Part shown: in pieces, positions 26,701 to 38,115 of the stretch | Layout of the letters: the number at the start of each line of letters is the position of its first letter | Numbering within the stretch: the stretch's first letter is position 1 | Source of the DNA: Rhodocollybia butyracea | Taxonomy: Eukaryota; Basidiomycota; Agaricomycetes; Agaricales; Omphalotaceae | NCBI GenBank assembly: GCA_015501585.1 | Contig: JADNRY010000005.1 | Coordinates: 868,001-932,000 of the forward strand | Reading direction: 5' to 3' | DNA: 64,000 nucleotides | Translations under genes and position numbers: made by a program | The notes under the pieces: generated by a model | The model's database searches: none | What the model was told of the DNA's origin: nothing | The model's input: the letters and a program-made list of their open reading frames with translations, nothing else

Positions 26701-27560
26701 ATGTTTTCTTCGTTTTCTGTCTTTGTGGCTCTTGGACTTTTGGTTCCTGTTTTAACAGCGCCTACTATCAGACGAGCTTCCAATTCCACCCAGTGCGCAG
26801 ATGTCATGGTCTGTCACTTCAATTATTTTTGCTTGACAAAATCCTTACTTTCTCTGTAGGTGATCTTCGCCCGTGGGACGACGGAACCAGCACCGATTGG
26901 TGTCATCGTTGGTCCCCCTCTTCAATCAGCATTACAGTCGCAACTCGGAAGCCAGACGTTGTCCTTCCAAGGAGTTGATTACGCAGCCTCTATCCCAGGT
27001 TTCCTTGAAGGAGGGGATCCACAAGGCTCACAGACCATGGCAGACGATGTAAGATAAACCATCTTAGTCCACAAAAGCCCTGTTTTGATACTGGTAAAAG
27101 CTCACAAATGCTGCCAACTCTTGTCCAAATGTAAGCTTTTTATAAACATTTTCTTCGAGCATCGTGTTGATTGTTTTCCTTCCCAGGCCAAGATAGTGAC
27201 TGCAGGATACAGTCAAGGCGGACAGCTTGTACACAACTCTGCGAAACTGATTAGTTCTTCTGTCGCCTCTCGTATCAATGCTGCTGTTATTTTCGTAGGT
27301 ACCCTGGATTTTATATGCTTTCATCATATTCATACTATATAGGGCGACCCCGATAATGGTACGGATGTCACTGGAGTAACCAACCTCAAGGTCACTTGCC
27401 ACACTGGAGACGACATCTGCGAGCATGGAGATTTGGTTCTTGCCCCTCATTTGTGAGCCTTGAACTTGATTCGTATGAGTGCTTCGCTCATTCTTCCTGA
27501 AGAACTTACGGCGCAGATACCCCTGCATCTGCCGCATTCATCGTCCAAAGTATTCAGTAG
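26701..27560 (+). CDS. Secreted cutinase-family esterase
   Basis: The ATG at 26701 starts a signal peptide (SVFVALGLLVPVLTAPT). The mature protein begins near ASNSTQCADVM, then VIFARGTTEPAPIGVIVGPP. A 30-bp micro-exon (27108-27137) encodes LTNAANSCPN and joins to AKIVTAGYSQGGQLVHN, the GYSQG nucleophile elbow. GDPDNGTDV is followed by CHTGDDICEHGDLVLAPHL (catalytic Asp after the Cys-bridged loop), and HLTYG in the last exon gives the catalytic His. The protein ends at a TAG at 27558-27560. Cutinase/acetylxylan-esterase family enzymes act outside the cell on plant polyesters or acetylated xylan. Which substrate applies cannot be decided here. The exon chain is complete and in phase. Confidence 0.9.
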
Positions 27561-28007
27561 CCCGGTGCAAGTCACTATCTGTAGGTTCCATGGTGGTAGG
27601 TAGTACCGAAACAATTCCTGATGTGTATTATAATATTTGTACTCAATCGATTGTAAGTAACTCACCTAGTAAGGCTCTAAGCCGAGGGCCAAAGACGATC
27701 ACTGAAGCAGCAGCCTAAGACACTACAACATACAGGGATTATCAGAGTGACAGATGGCCGTCTCCGTTGAACGGTCCCCGAAGAGAAATACGAAATAGGC
27801 TGCGGGTGGAAAACGCAAACTGGATTCATCTCTCGGTTGGAATTTCCGAGTGTGAGGGAAAACTGTTTTATACACATAATTTGTAGCGACGCAACCACGG
27901 TAGTTCACATTGGAACATGACTTTTAGTATCGGCGGTGAATTCATGGAAATGCGTCGAGAACTCTTGAATCTCATATCCACGGAATCACACACACCACCA
28001 AGAAAAC
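27561..28007. other. Intergenic, nothing seen
   Basis: Short open frames only, none with a recognisable domain. Confidence 0.4.
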
Positions 28008-28222
28008 CTTCCTGACTAAACGGTTTAATGCAAAACTGCATCCCTACCTAAATCCTTCTCCTTCACTAGCATCCCTTTCCCACATCACAAGATTTCCTTG
28101 TCACTTCACTTCATCTGCACTGTTGCGCTGTCCAGCTTCTTGCAGGGGGAGGATGTTACTGAGGGAGAAGGATTTAGGTAGAGATAGAGTTTTGCACTAC
28201 TTAAAGCGTTTGGTCAGGAAAA
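28008..28222. mobile_element. Small foldback element
   Basis: Two arms, 28008-28072 and 28149-28222, are imperfect inverted copies (TTCCTGACTAAACGG against CGTTTGGTCAGGAA, and CTACCTAAATCCTTCTCC against its complement). The loop is about 75 bp. No coding potential and no clear target duplication were found. Confidence 0.6.
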
Positions 28223-28616
28223 TACTGGACCATCTTAAACAAATCGGCATAAGCAATTCATCTCGGAATTGTTTATGAAAATTTGTTCGGGAGGGCCTAG
28301 TAACTCTTGGCGGTGTGGCCGAACTAAAATAAACTGTCGCTATTATGAGTGGGGCTTCGGTAGCTAAAAGGAAATCTTATAACACACAAGATAGTACAAA
28401 TGACAGTCCGAGTCAGAATTATTCCGGAACTGCCGTCGGAGACATTCAAGACGATTAAACTATAGTGTTGACTTCGATGGTCATACTGAGTGATTGTTTG
28501 GGAGCCGCCAACAGAGCTCAGAACGCTACCAGATATGGTGGTAGGCCCAGTGGGATAGTTCGCGTCATTGTGAATCGAAAATGTTACAGGGCGGCAAGTG
28601 TCACGGTCGCCGTCTG

Positions 28617-29006
28617 CTAACGGAGGTAGGGAATTTGGGGCGGGCTGAACGATAGAAGAAAGATCATGAAAATGAGGCCATAAAACAGGAGAATGCTGGT
28701 CACCTCCGGCGAATGATCATCATCAGTTTCAGAATCACTCGTGCAACTCTCATATCTGCGGCGAGGGCGCAAATAAGACTCAACCTGATAAGCAAACAAT
28801 GACAGCATGAGCGATACTATTCTTGAACAAAGCGTTTTAATAAAAGATACCTCCCAGCAATCCCAATCTGCCTCAGAATCACTTGAGTCGCTGGAGTAGA
28901 ATCGGACTTTCGATGACTCGGAGTGACTCGGTTTTTTTTTGCGCCGGCTACGATGCCACACCTCATCAGCCTCAGCTTCACCAGGCATACTAGGGTTTGA
29001 GACCAT
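28617..29006 (-). CDS. Small Ser/Asp-rich protein with C-terminal membrane anchor
   Basis: Two exons are likely: MVSNPSMPGEAEADEVWHRS through a KKKPSHSESS basic-Ser stretch and SSDSSDSEADWDCWE, a GT-AG intron of 69 bp (about 28783-28851, itself open), then VESYLRPRRRYESCTSDSET and a hydrophobic end ILLFYGLIFMIFLLSF followed by a short polar tail. A single TM segment so near the C terminus suggests a tail-anchored protein. Alternating acidic-Ser clusters could be casein-kinase sites. I do not recognise the family. The frame runs through the intron because its length is a multiple of three, so intron retention would also give a protein. Confidence 0.45.
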   Translation of the reverse strand: MVSNPSMPGEAEADEVWHRSRRKKKPSHSESSKVRFYSSDSSDSEADWDCWEVSFIKTLCSRIVSLMLSLFAYQVESYLRPRRRYESCTSDSETDDDHSPEVTSILLFYGLIFMIFLLSFSPPQIPYLR

Positions 29007-31196
29007 TGCTGAAAGTTGAATTGTCGTAACTTCTACGAAAGTACTCGCCGAGGTGATCGATAGAAATCTAATTGGTTACACAGAAGAATCGAGGGAGTAC
29101 TGAATCCTGAATCTAATATGCCCGAAACCTTTTATGACTTTTCATGGGACTTGGACTTTGCCCAAAGGGGAAGTGAAAGTACGGTCCATTGATACTGCCA
29201 TCGATGTTGAGTCAAACGAGGGGTAATATATTTGGTTTGAGTAGTATGCCGTGGAAGCTTACAGCGCTCAGCATTTTGACACCCCGGCTGCGAAGCAGCG
29301 ATGATGCAGTGAGTAAAGCTGTGGGGGCACCTGGGCAACATACATACTTGCATGACCGTGTGCTGTGGAACTTGAAGTTCTACGTTATATAAGTACTTGA
29401 GCCGACAGCTCTTTTGCACAAGGTTCTCCTGATGGACTTACAGAGTCCGTATAATAATACAGCTTCCCAAAGACATTCCCGAGTCCTTTATCCTTTGTTT
29501 TCAAACCATAACTGACGGATTAACGCTCCAGAAATGATTCTGATTCATCAGCCATTTGCGGTTCGTATGGGAGAGGAGCATCCTGATGGTGTTCAAATAT
29601 AGACAGACTCGGAAGAATTAATGAATGCGGAGAGACGCGGAGTTGCAGTTGCATGAGGAAAATGACGAAGGGTTCCTTGACGATCAAGTTCAACAGTCCA
29701 CTCTATCCGTACCTCTCCGCTGTTGCTAAAAGCATTCTAAAGATATATGTGGATGTCCATGGTCATCGTATCTGCCTTCAGTATAAGATTTTTGTGAGCG
29801 TCTTTCCGAGTTCCTCCGATTCCTCCGAGTCCACGCTTCGATCGTCGGCATCATTTTATTCCTCTTTGAGTCGAACGGGGCATGTATAATCTGATTGTAC
29901 GCGCGAGGCAAATTTTGTAAGACCTCCCTTCCCCTTCACTAGCACTCAGGTTCTTCGGGCCCTCGGATCTCTTCCAGGCAATGGGGGTCTCTTCATTCTA
30001 ATCATCCTGTTTCATTAGTCCTCCGCGGGTTTTCGTAGTGATCAAACTATCCTCTGTTGTTTTCCGCAGTGTGTGGTATTAGGCTTGGTATTAGTCGTTA
30101 CTGCGGCTATTTTTGACTGAACATGAGCGCTTCATATCTTCCTTCATATTCTCTTCCATTCTGCTCCTGTGGATTCACGGGAACTGGCCGCTGGGCAAAC
30201 TGCACGGAAGATGCCAGCAGAGCGAAAAGAAAGACTACGGCGGTAGGTTGTGCAGTGTAGAGCTTTTGTTGCGGTCAGCTGGTGTTGCTGTTCATCATTC
30301 CGCCATCAAGGCTACCGTCTGTTGGTCCTTGTCTTTCGTCGAATTCGAGGTCCCATCTTGGGATCTGAAGCCCATATCTGTTCGTCTTGGTGATTCTCCT
30401 TTACCCCCGTTGATGATGCTACAGTTTGAGCATTGCTTGGATGAGCTTGCTGATACCTGGTGATATTTGTTACTCGCCTCAGCGGATGGTAAGACAAAAA
30501 CAAGGCAAAGACAAGGCAAGACACTCCGCGGGTGAGAAAGTGAAGGCACGAGGTACTTAGTGTTGGCTATCTCTTGAGGTGATGAACCTTGTCTGATAGT
30601 CCAAATTCAGACAGTATAGATCTCAAGTGAATAACAGGGCACGGGTACAGACGGTGATCTATAAATTCGACGAACCCACTTCCAAGAGGTAGGCGTCGTG
30701 GATATCGTGGGTTCTAGATTTCTGATTAGAACGAGTTTGAGGGCGAGTAGTTGAGGTTAAGCCAGAGGCCTTGAAGATTAAGCTTGAAGATTCTCCAAAG
30801 GGCGTTCAAGTGTCAGCAAGAGTTTTTGTGTCTTGGATGTATTAATTTGTAGAAACTCGTTTCCAACGCGGTGTCGCGCCAGAGTTGTGCCTTGATCAAA
30901 TTTGATGAGATGTCGAAAAGCTACTTAAGCAACACGTGGAAAACCTTTATAGCGGTTGCGGCACAATTATCGGCCTTTTTACTTAATTTGACTATCGGAA
31001 TCGGAGGATTTGTTGGATTGTTGACGGCTTCATCTTTCTTCATCTTACCTTCATCTGGACGACTCTGCTGTCACTCCTACAACCATATCTCTTGCTGTAC
31101 TACGGTGTACAACAGCCTGCATCCCCTACAGCGGGTTTGGACAGCAAGTGACCGTAATACATAAACTGCGAGTAGTTTCTACCACGCTGGTCTACA
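29007..31196. other. Long intergenic region, no gene supported
   Basis: The open frames at 29189-29392, 29653-29889 and 30113-30463 lack domain content and intron logic. The approach to the F-box gene (30850-31190) is unremarkable. A hidden multi-exon gene cannot be excluded. Confidence 0.35.
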
Positions 31197-31244
31197 ATGT
31201 ATACTCATAAAGCTTGCAGATTTCCTTTCTTTTCCATCATCGAA

Positions 31245-33548
31245 ATGTTACAACGAATAAAACGCTCCAGTTCACAAACGACCAGAAACGAGCGTGGATG
31301 GGACGATATCTATGATGCTCCAAACAACTCGATAGCAACGCTTTCCCGCAAATTCTCTTCATTATCCGTGCCACATCTGAAAACTTCCAGAAAGCGACGC
31401 CAGTCACAGGTTGGTGGGTGGCAATTCGACGACATCGACGAAACTAGACCCGGGAGAGTCATGCCTAGTTTGCCAAAGGAACTCTGGATTGAAATTCTTG
31501 CACTTGCAGGTGCAGACATGGGAGCTCAGCAATGCGATAATGGAGTTTATCGAAACGAAAAGGCCGATGTCCTTTCCTTCTCGCTCGTTTCGAAAGCCTG
31601 GAATACCTATTCTCAGCCCGCCCTCTATCACACTGTTCATATCCGGAAATCTTCTCAAGCGAAAGCTCTAGCGTTGACGTTGTTGAGTCAGATTACGGGC
31701 ACTTCGCCAACTGGCAGCAGCGGAGGCTCCACTGCCAATGCATCTCCGGGACTAGGCATAAACTCTAGTTTTGTACCAGCTCCATCGTCATTAACTTCCG
31801 GACGCCACATCAGGTACCTTACCTTATCTACTGTGTCGTACGACAGGTGCAATCCTTCGGATATCCTTGTCATTATATCATCAGCCAGGCATCTGAAGGG
31901 ATTTTGTGACACAGGCCCCGGGGGAATTCGCTGTCCGTTATTGGAGCCATGGGTTGATTGGAGAGCAATGCCGGAAAACCTACTGGGGTTGATGTTGGAG
32001 GGAGCGGAAGACGAGAAACAAGATTGTAGGCGAAGAGATAGCTGGGCAAGCGACAAGTTTGTCAAGAGGCGCAGTGCTGTCCGAAGTGGCGGTCGTCTAG
32101 AATCTCTCACGTGGACCTGCTACCAGCACCTGCCTCTTCCATTACCGCTGTCTCCGGCAAGTAACTTAGCCGGATTTAACCAGTTACGGTCCCTGCATCT
32201 ATACATGCCACAGACAGAAGACGATGGTTTCTTCCCGGATCTATCGAATCGAAGTTTTCTTGAGGGTGCTGAACAGGCTCTCCATCTTCCCTCCCTAACG
32301 AAATTAACGTTGACCCTTTCCGACCCAATCTTGTCCGAGTCTTCCCTTGCAGAATTGGACTCGACCCCTAACACTCTTTTACACCTTCTCTCTCTGTGGA
32401 CCCTCCCTGCTCTCCGTATGCTAACCATCAATACACCCTATACTCTCCATCACACCAAGGAAAGTCGCTTAGGGGATGGGTTTTGGAAGTTCATGGAACA
32501 ACACGGGCGGAGCCTAGCTGTGCTGGAATTCGGTCGAATGACACGCAGGAACAGTTTCGGAGGAAGAGAAATGGAAAGTGCTTTCGGTGTTTCCTATAAT
32601 AATGACATACAGGAGATGGAGAATAGGTGGATCGAAGCCCAAGTTCGAGATGCCGAGGTTGAAATGAGAGCGAAGTCTAGCGATGAAGAACCTCCGTCTC
32701 CTAACGTTTCCGAGCAACATGAACCCTCTGCATCTTCGTCGGAACCTTCTTTGGCATCATTAACTCCTAACCTCCGTACCTTTATCTGCTCTGCGTCACT
32801 CCCCTCTTCCGCCTCTTCTTTAGTCGATTTTGAATGGGACTGGACACATCCTGACTGGCTCGCTCCTCATCCACTCCTTCCTTCTCATGGGGGTGTACGG
32901 ATGATTGGTATCCGCGATCTAGGAGAGCGAGTCCGAGGAGATTGGGGACGCGCCATCGAGGAAGGCGAATTAGACATTGAAAACGAACTAGATGAAGTCG
33001 AAGGGCGGAATCCATTCTTCACCTTATATCACCAACTGTGCTCGCTCCTCCTCCCAGCCGAGTCTATATCAGGAGAGGATTCAATATTCGGTGAAACCGT
33101 CGCATCACGGAGGGATAATATCCGACGGCGACAACGTGAACGGGAAAATATACCGTTTCCGTCGTTGAAGTATATTCGGGACTTGGATCCAGATAGTGAC
33201 CTCCTCCGTCGAGGCGCGCGCCACCTAGGTCAGGATGAGGGACGGAGGACACCGGTCGCACGCGCTCCTACTCCGCTCGAACGTATAGGGTCTTTGAGTC
33301 AAGGGCGAAGGTTTCCAATACGCTGGGGTCGCTCAAATTCGACGGTTGGCTCACCGACATCCTTTGCACCCGCACTGGCTCCTACCTCTCCAATTTGCTC
33401 AAAGCAAAATCATGCTTCCCATAAATCTCTCCTCGCACTTTGGTCTCGTGTTCTCTCACGGACCCGTGGAGGTGAGGTATGGTTGGAAGATTGGAGAGGA
33501 TGGAATTTGACCAGGGGAAATCTAGAAAGGTGGGGGTCCCGGCATTAG
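31245..33548 (+). CDS. F-box-like protein, long single exon
   Basis: An open frame of about 767 codons from the ATG at 31245 (an upstream in-frame ATG is at 31197) has no interruption, which is unusual in this intron-rich region. A basic Ser-rich leader is followed by MPSLPKELWIEILALAGADM, an F-box-like helix pair, then FSLVSKAWNTYSQPALYHTV, the usual F-box continuation of fungal proteins. Leucine-rich stretches follow (SLTWTCYQHLPLPLPLSP, LRSLHLYMPQ, LPSLTKLTLTLSDPILS, LPALRMLTINTPY), consistent with irregular LRR-type substrate binding. The C terminus is Arg/Ser-rich. It would recruit targets to an SCF ubiquitin ligase; the target is unknown. Codon use looks normal for the window. Confidence 0.7.
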   Translation: MLQRIKRSSSQTTRNERGWDDIYDAPNNSIATLSRKFSSLSVPHLKTSRKRRQSQVGGWQFDDIDETRPGRVMPSLPKELWIEILALAGADMGAQQCDNGVYRNEKADVLSFSLVSKAWNTYSQPALYHTVHIRKSSQAKALALTLLSQITGTSPTGSSGGSTANASPGLGINSSFVPAPSSLTSGRHIRYLTLSTVSYDRCNPSDILVIISSARHLKGFCDTGPGGIRCPLLEPWVDWRAMPENLLGLMLEGAEDEKQDCRRRDSWASDKFVKRRSAVRSGGRLESLTWTCYQHLPLPLPLSPASNLAGFNQLRSLHLYMPQTEDDGFFPDLSNRSFLEGAEQALHLPSLTKLTLTLSDPILSESSLAELDSTPNTLLHLLSLWTLPALRMLTINTPYTLHHTKESRLGDGFWKFMEQHGRSLAVLEFGRMTRRNSFGGREMESAFGVSYNNDIQEMENRWIEAQVRDAEVEMRAKSSDEEPPSPNVSEQHEPSASSSEPSLASLTPNLRTFICSASLPSSASSLVDFEWDWTHPDWLAPHPLLPSHGGVRMIGIRDLGERVRGDWGRAIEEGELDIENELDEVEGRNPFFTLYHQLCSLLLPAESISGEDSIFGETVASRRDNIRRRQRERENIPFPSLKYIRDLDPDSDLLRRGARHLGQDEGRRTPVARAPTPLERIGSLSQGRRFPIRWGRSNSTVGSPTSFAPALAPTSPICSKQNHASHKSLLALWSRVLSRTRGGEVWLEDWRGWNLTRGNLERWGSRH

Positions 33549-34946
33549 AGGGACTGGGGAATGGCACGCGATCTAAGTTAATGTAGCTGGCTGGCGAATA
33601 TTTGGTTTCATAGTCGATTTTTTTTTGATATCTTTTGCTCTTGGTTTTCGTGATTGCTTCGATCTTCGGTCTCTTTCTTTCCGCTGCTACACTGCTTCAT
33701 TTCATCTCTGCATTCATCTGTATCCACATAACACACAATTTTCAACCCAACATGATCATTATACCTGACTGACAACTTGGACAGACATTCCTTCCGTTCT
33801 TCTTGTTCTTGTTCTTGTTCTTAGTCACTCTGGCATTGAATACCTCCAACTCACATTCACTCACTTCCACTCAAAGTATCAAGTACATACCTCAGCTTCA
33901 TTGAAGGAATCCTACTTAACTTATGTGTCTCAATTTGCATTTTTTGTCGTAAGGCATACGATATTCTCATTTTCGTTTTAGTATTCTAGGTTTGTGGCCT
34001 GAGGTCAGTTCCACTCGTTTTACGCAACTAAAATCTGACGTTCGGATTTGATATCGCCGTAACTTTCAAATCCAGTTTTCAGAAATTCAATTTCGACACC
34101 AAATTCACATAATGTGATGTGTTCGCCGACGCTGTCTGAGCCTCGAAGCCACCTTGAGGTTGTCTGTTTCTGATATTGTCACACTATACACGGTACACCG
34201 CTTTTATTCTTTTTTTGACATTTTTCTGAAATAAGTTGCCAACACGATGAACATTGACATTGAACAATAATGATTAGTGATTTCTCCGTTTGAAGAACTT
34301 CATCGTTGATTCGTTATTCAAAAGTACGGCAGGTAAATTTGCACATCCCCTCTTGTTTTTGGCGGGCCTCCACCTTGCCTGAGGCTTGCCAGTAAGTAAG
34401 TATAATGGAGTTTGATCATACACATCTCCATTAGGCTTTTGAGTTGTACTACGATGCTGTCACTCCCATTAACATAGTCAGTGCCACTGCATGCAACGAC
34501 TGAACTGACATTTTGGTGCTTCGCTTTCTTTGCATACTCCGGGGTACAAAGTCTAGACTCGGACACTTCCTTCATCAGCACCATGATTGTTGACGAAGAT
34601 GTAACTCCCATGCACGCGTCAGGATATCCCACTGGCATGACAAGATGAAGAGAGCAATCTGCTTCACGGGTCATCGCCTATCTAGTGCCATGGTCATATC
34701 AAGAGCGTGGATTCTTGGCGTATAGAACTGGTGTTGATAGCTCCGCGTCGTTCGGTTTTTGGCGCTTGCAGGTTCAAGAGATATCACAGCAAGGTGGATT
34801 AGATCTGATATTTACCGTCAGACACGGGTCATTGGCTATCTTGCAGTTCCATTCAGTATTCAGCAGATTAATACTACTAGTGGCTCTGTCGTGTTCTTTG
34901 ACGTGATTGAGGGTATTACAAAAATACGCCGCAACCTGACGATTTG
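33549..34946. other. Intergenic with simple repeat, no gene supported
   Basis: It contains a short (TTCTTG)n microsatellite at about 33799-33823. A 118-codon minus-strand frame at 34318-34674 has no recognisable domain and may be a gene fragment. AT-rich stretches dominate. Confidence 0.35.
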
Positions 34947-35032
34947 TGCAAAGATAATAAAAAATAGAAAGCGTGACTACACGAATGAACTTCAAGTTCT
35001 CTGCTGGCCTTCTATTTTTTGTTATCTTTGTA
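34947..35032. repeat. Short hairpin, 23-bp arms
   Basis: Arms 34947-34969 and 35010-35032 are inverted copies (CAAAGATAATAAAAAATAG against CTATTTTTTGTTATCTTTG) with one or two mismatches and a loop of about 40 bp. It is immediately followed by a tRNA relic. Confidence 0.6.
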
Positions 35033-35040
35033 CATTCCCC

Positions 35041-35420
35041 GACCTGACTTTATGAGCAAACGAATGACACGCTTTACCAAACTCACCTATTCAAGAGGGC
35101 AGAGAGGCTCTTCTTGAACTTCCAAATTATTTACTAACTTGGCAGCCCATAGCGAGACTGGTATGGCACAATTCTACATGACTCGGGTTGATCTTAATAG
35201 GCTTGCCGCTTGCGAGAGTTACTACAGGGAGTCTGTCCTTGGGAGGTTTTCAATAATTGAATGCCTAGGAAGTTCGGAATAATTCACAGTATTGAAGATT
35301 AGGATCACGAGTTGACGTATGACATGGCGCCAAAACTCAAGTACTCAGTGGCAGAGTCGAAGCTATTCTAACCTGATTTGAGCGATCGAGATTTTGCTTT
35401 GGCCCGTTTTAAGCTGAACG
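35041..35420 (-). repeat. Duplicated block with tRNA-Thr relic, copy 1
   Basis: On the minus strand, 35041-35099 reads CCCTCTTGA..., GTTTGGTAAAGCGTGTCATT, matching the D-arm and anticodon 5' half of the intact tRNA-Thr at 38116-38210 with many changes. The T-arm is gone. The following sequence (GGTATGGCACAATTCTACAT, CTACAGGGA, GAATGCCTAG, then GACATGGCGCCAAAACTCAA) matches 37690-38050 in the same order, so this is a duplicated chromosomal block rather than a lone tRNA. Confidence 0.55.
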
Positions 35421-35615
35421 GGTGTTTTCCCTCCGGGAGGTGAGATACAAAACGAGTCATAATCAACTTCAACTTGTTCTTAATGCGGGTCAGGCCCTCA
35501 ACCCTACCCAGCTTTCAATTCCTGGAAGGGGCCCACCAACGCTCGCCACCAGCCTTTAGCGAACTTTTCATCGCTAATTACAGGACAGCTAGCCCGGATA
35601 CTGCTCATTATTCAG

Positions 35616-36169
35616 ATGACCCTGCCCTCCTCCCCATCCGATTTTAAGGAAGAAGTTGATGATGATAATCACCATTTGTTGACTCCCTACAAAGAGATCC
35701 ATCAAGCCGCTGAGCACTCGAGTCCTAGCGGTCTTTACACCGTCTCCCCCAAAGCACTAGATCCCAGAGTCGAAGAGGATCTACAACAGTCCCACTACTG
35801 CAACGAATCCAGTAATGAGCATGGGTCCATACTAGGACCGCAAAATGCCCGAAAGGTCCAGGTAGCTTCGCCTAGAGTTCTAGCTGCTAGTCGAAAGCGC
35901 CGCGGGCCAAGCAAAGGAGCAAAATCAGTATGCCATTTATGCTTCGCTACATTCACCGCCCGCCATAATCTTACCAGTGAGTATCTGATGGTTATTGCAG
36001 CGTCTGCTTCGAAGTGGCTCACTGTTGTCTTTAAGATCATCTCAATTCGCATTACGGATTTAAACCGTATCTTTGCATGTGCCGTGCTACATTTGGTACA
36101 AGCCATGGGCTTAAGAGACATCAAAAGACTTGTTCGGTACTAACCAAAAATCCATACGATCATCTCTGA
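35616..36169 (+). CDS. C2H2 zinc-finger protein, two fingers
   Basis: Exon 1 (35616-35976) encodes an acidic N terminus, Ser/Pro-rich middle and a basic SRKRRGPSKGAK stretch that could be a nuclear localisation signal, then the first finger CHLCFATFTARHNLT. A 58-bp intron (GTGAGT...TTTAAG) joins to NHLNSHYGFKPYLC, completing C-x2-C...H-x3-H with a good linker, and to the second finger CMCRATFGTSHGLKRHQKTC, which has C-x-C spacing and ends H-x4-C. The TGA is at 36167-36169. The pattern fits a small DNA-binding transcription factor of a kind common in mushrooms. Targets are unknown. Confidence 0.75.
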
Positions 36170-36964
36170 CCAAGTCTCTGACGCACTGTAAACACTATGA
36201 ACTCGAGCCAATATTCCAACTCGTCCATTCTAGCCTCCCCAAAACAAAACAGTGTACTAGTATCACTCAGATATCATAATATTTATTGAGGATCATCCCA
36301 CCGAAACGTCAGGTGCTTAGGATCACTTGGGCAGCTCCACTTGGGCATCGAAGAGTGACTTAAGTTCAGAAGAGCGCCATCTGTCAAAGTCTTCGGGCCA
36401 AAATTCTCGTTTTGTTTAATAAGTACTCTGAGATTCAATCGATTTGTATTTTTCCGCAGGAAGTAGACTCAGAGGACTCAGGTAACCTTGAGCTTGAATT
36501 TTTGTATTGCTTTTAGAAAGTAGCAGTCACACACTGTTAGAGCACCTCCTCATCTCGTAGGAATAATCTCCAATCCTTACTCTCTGACAATGGCATCGTG
36601 CTTCGAGGGGGTCCAAAGATTTTAGCGCCCGATCGTGGGTAGGTTAGTTAGTCCACTGACCAGGCTGCGAAAAAAAAATTTGACACCCAATATATTGACC
36701 TGTTTGGGGCACTTTCTGGAGCATTTAGCATATAGTACTTGTGCAGAACACGGTTTCACGGGTGTAGCTACAGGCGCATGCACCAGAATTGCAATTTTTG
36801 CTAATGATATCAGCAAGTATGGTGTAAGCACTGCCGCAATCGGTATGAGGTGCCCCCTAATCTCACTGAGGAGAACGAAGACCTACCTGAGATGCATGAG
36901 ACAATGGTACCAATTCCGTGTTCAACAGGTGTGGACATACAAGCTTAGTTAATCATTATTCATG
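36170..36964. other. Intergenic, degenerate sequence
   Basis: Open frames near 36622-36952 run on both strands but carry no recognised motif. This may be decayed coding sequence linked to the zinc-finger relic that follows. Confidence 0.3.
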
Positions 36965-37385
36965 AAGCTTGTCAACTCATAAATCACTCCTTCAGACACT
37001 CCAGTCATCCTCTCCAGCAATGAGATGGGCATCAATTCAGAGTCTGCTGCTGCATCTAATATCACAATGTATGGTGGTACAAATCAGGGGGAACCATCAC
37101 GACGCTCATCAAGAAAGCAAATGTAGATGGAATTTAATGACTCTTTCAAGTGCATTTGTGATATTACAATCACTGAGGCATCACCGAGGCCAAAAAAAAC
37201 AGTGCCGACAGTAGTTGAATGTCAGAGGAAAGGCTGCAAAACTGTTTGGGTATGTTTTCTGTCACTCAAGGCCATTGCAAGTACTAATGGGATCGACATC
37301 ATGTGCGGTACCATATGGAGCGCATTACACTAGATTACCATACTAAAAAATGGACCTGCGATGCATGTACGAGTTCAGAGCAATG
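36965..37385 (+). pseudogene. Relic of a PHD-like zinc-finger C-terminal region
   Basis: Read in order: a Ser/Thr-rich segment ending GEPSRRSSRKQM, an in-frame stop, MEFNDSFKCICDITI, VVECQRKGCKTVW, then after an intron-like gap YHMERITLDY and KKWTCDACTSSEQW with a stop near 37385. The CxC...CxxxxC...W-x-C-x2-C layout is a PHD/RING-like finger found at the C terminus of several repeat-associated protein families in Agaricomycetes. The upstream part is missing and the frame is interrupted, so this is a fragment. Confidence 0.45.
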
Positions 37386-37689
37386 GTAGAGAATAGAGTG
37401 GGGTCTTATCTTATCTTGATCTACTATATATAGCCATGGGAATGATTACATAGTTAGTTAGTCTGAAGGTAGAGCCCAGGAAAAAAAAAATCGACGTCTG
37501 GTCATGAATTATATTTTTTGAACCCCCTTGTCGTGCTTAGTCGGAATCCAAAATAATTACTCACTCGTGTTTCGCAGCGGCGTACTGGTAGTACTCAGTG
37601 CATAGTCGCTGACCGCACTGCATGTCTTCTTGCCCCCCCAGCAACCGGAAATTGAATTCTTGACAACGTTGGTCATGGGACTCGGAGGA
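37386..37689. other. Intergenic, nothing seen
   Basis: AT-rich spacer with an A9-10 run near 37480 and a C7 run near 37634. No ORF of note. Confidence 0.35.
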
Positions 37690-38050
37690 CATGTCTTCGT
37701 AAACAAGTGACACGCTTTACCCGACCAAACTAAGAGGGTCAGTATGTAACTCTTCTGGATTCTTTACCCACTCAGTGGCGGCCTAGAGCAAGACTGGATG
37801 TATGCGCCGAAGACTGGGATGGCGCAACTCTACATGTTAATGACTTGGAGTCTCGGATTGACCTTGGTAAGCTGGCAGGAATTACCACAGGGACTGGGTC
37901 GAATGCCTAGACCCCTGAATAAGTAAGTAAGTCACAGCAACGAAGAGTAGGTAGGATTGATGGATGACTTGCGAATGACATAAAAACCTCAATGCGCCCA
38001 AAATAATGTGTACTTGAGCACCTTGGACATTTGGTTGGAGAGTAACAAAT
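37690..38050 (-). repeat. Duplicated block with tRNA-Thr relic, copy 2
   Basis: On the minus strand 37690-37739 reads CCCTCTTAGTTTGG then GGGTAAAGCGTGTCACTTG, a damaged tRNA-Thr 5' half. The flanking sequence (GGGATGGCGCAACTCTACAT, ATTACCACAGGGAC, GAATGCCTAG, TACTTGAGCA) follows copy 1 at 35041-35420. It lies about 65 bp from the intact tRNA. Confidence 0.55.
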
Positions 38051-38115
38051 CTTCCCCACAAATGTCAGATTGTCAAAAAAACATTCTCAGTCCTATGAGC
38101 TTGCAGTCAAAGAAA

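Noticed and set aside
34318..34674. 118-codon minus-strand ORF
   Set aside because: No recognisable motif or exon partners. It may be a gene fragment, but I could not support a call.
35041..38050. tRNA-derived SINE interpretation of the tRNA relics
   Set aside because: The shared flanking sequence lies upstream of the tRNA 5' end rather than downstream, opposite to SINE structure. Local duplication fits better.
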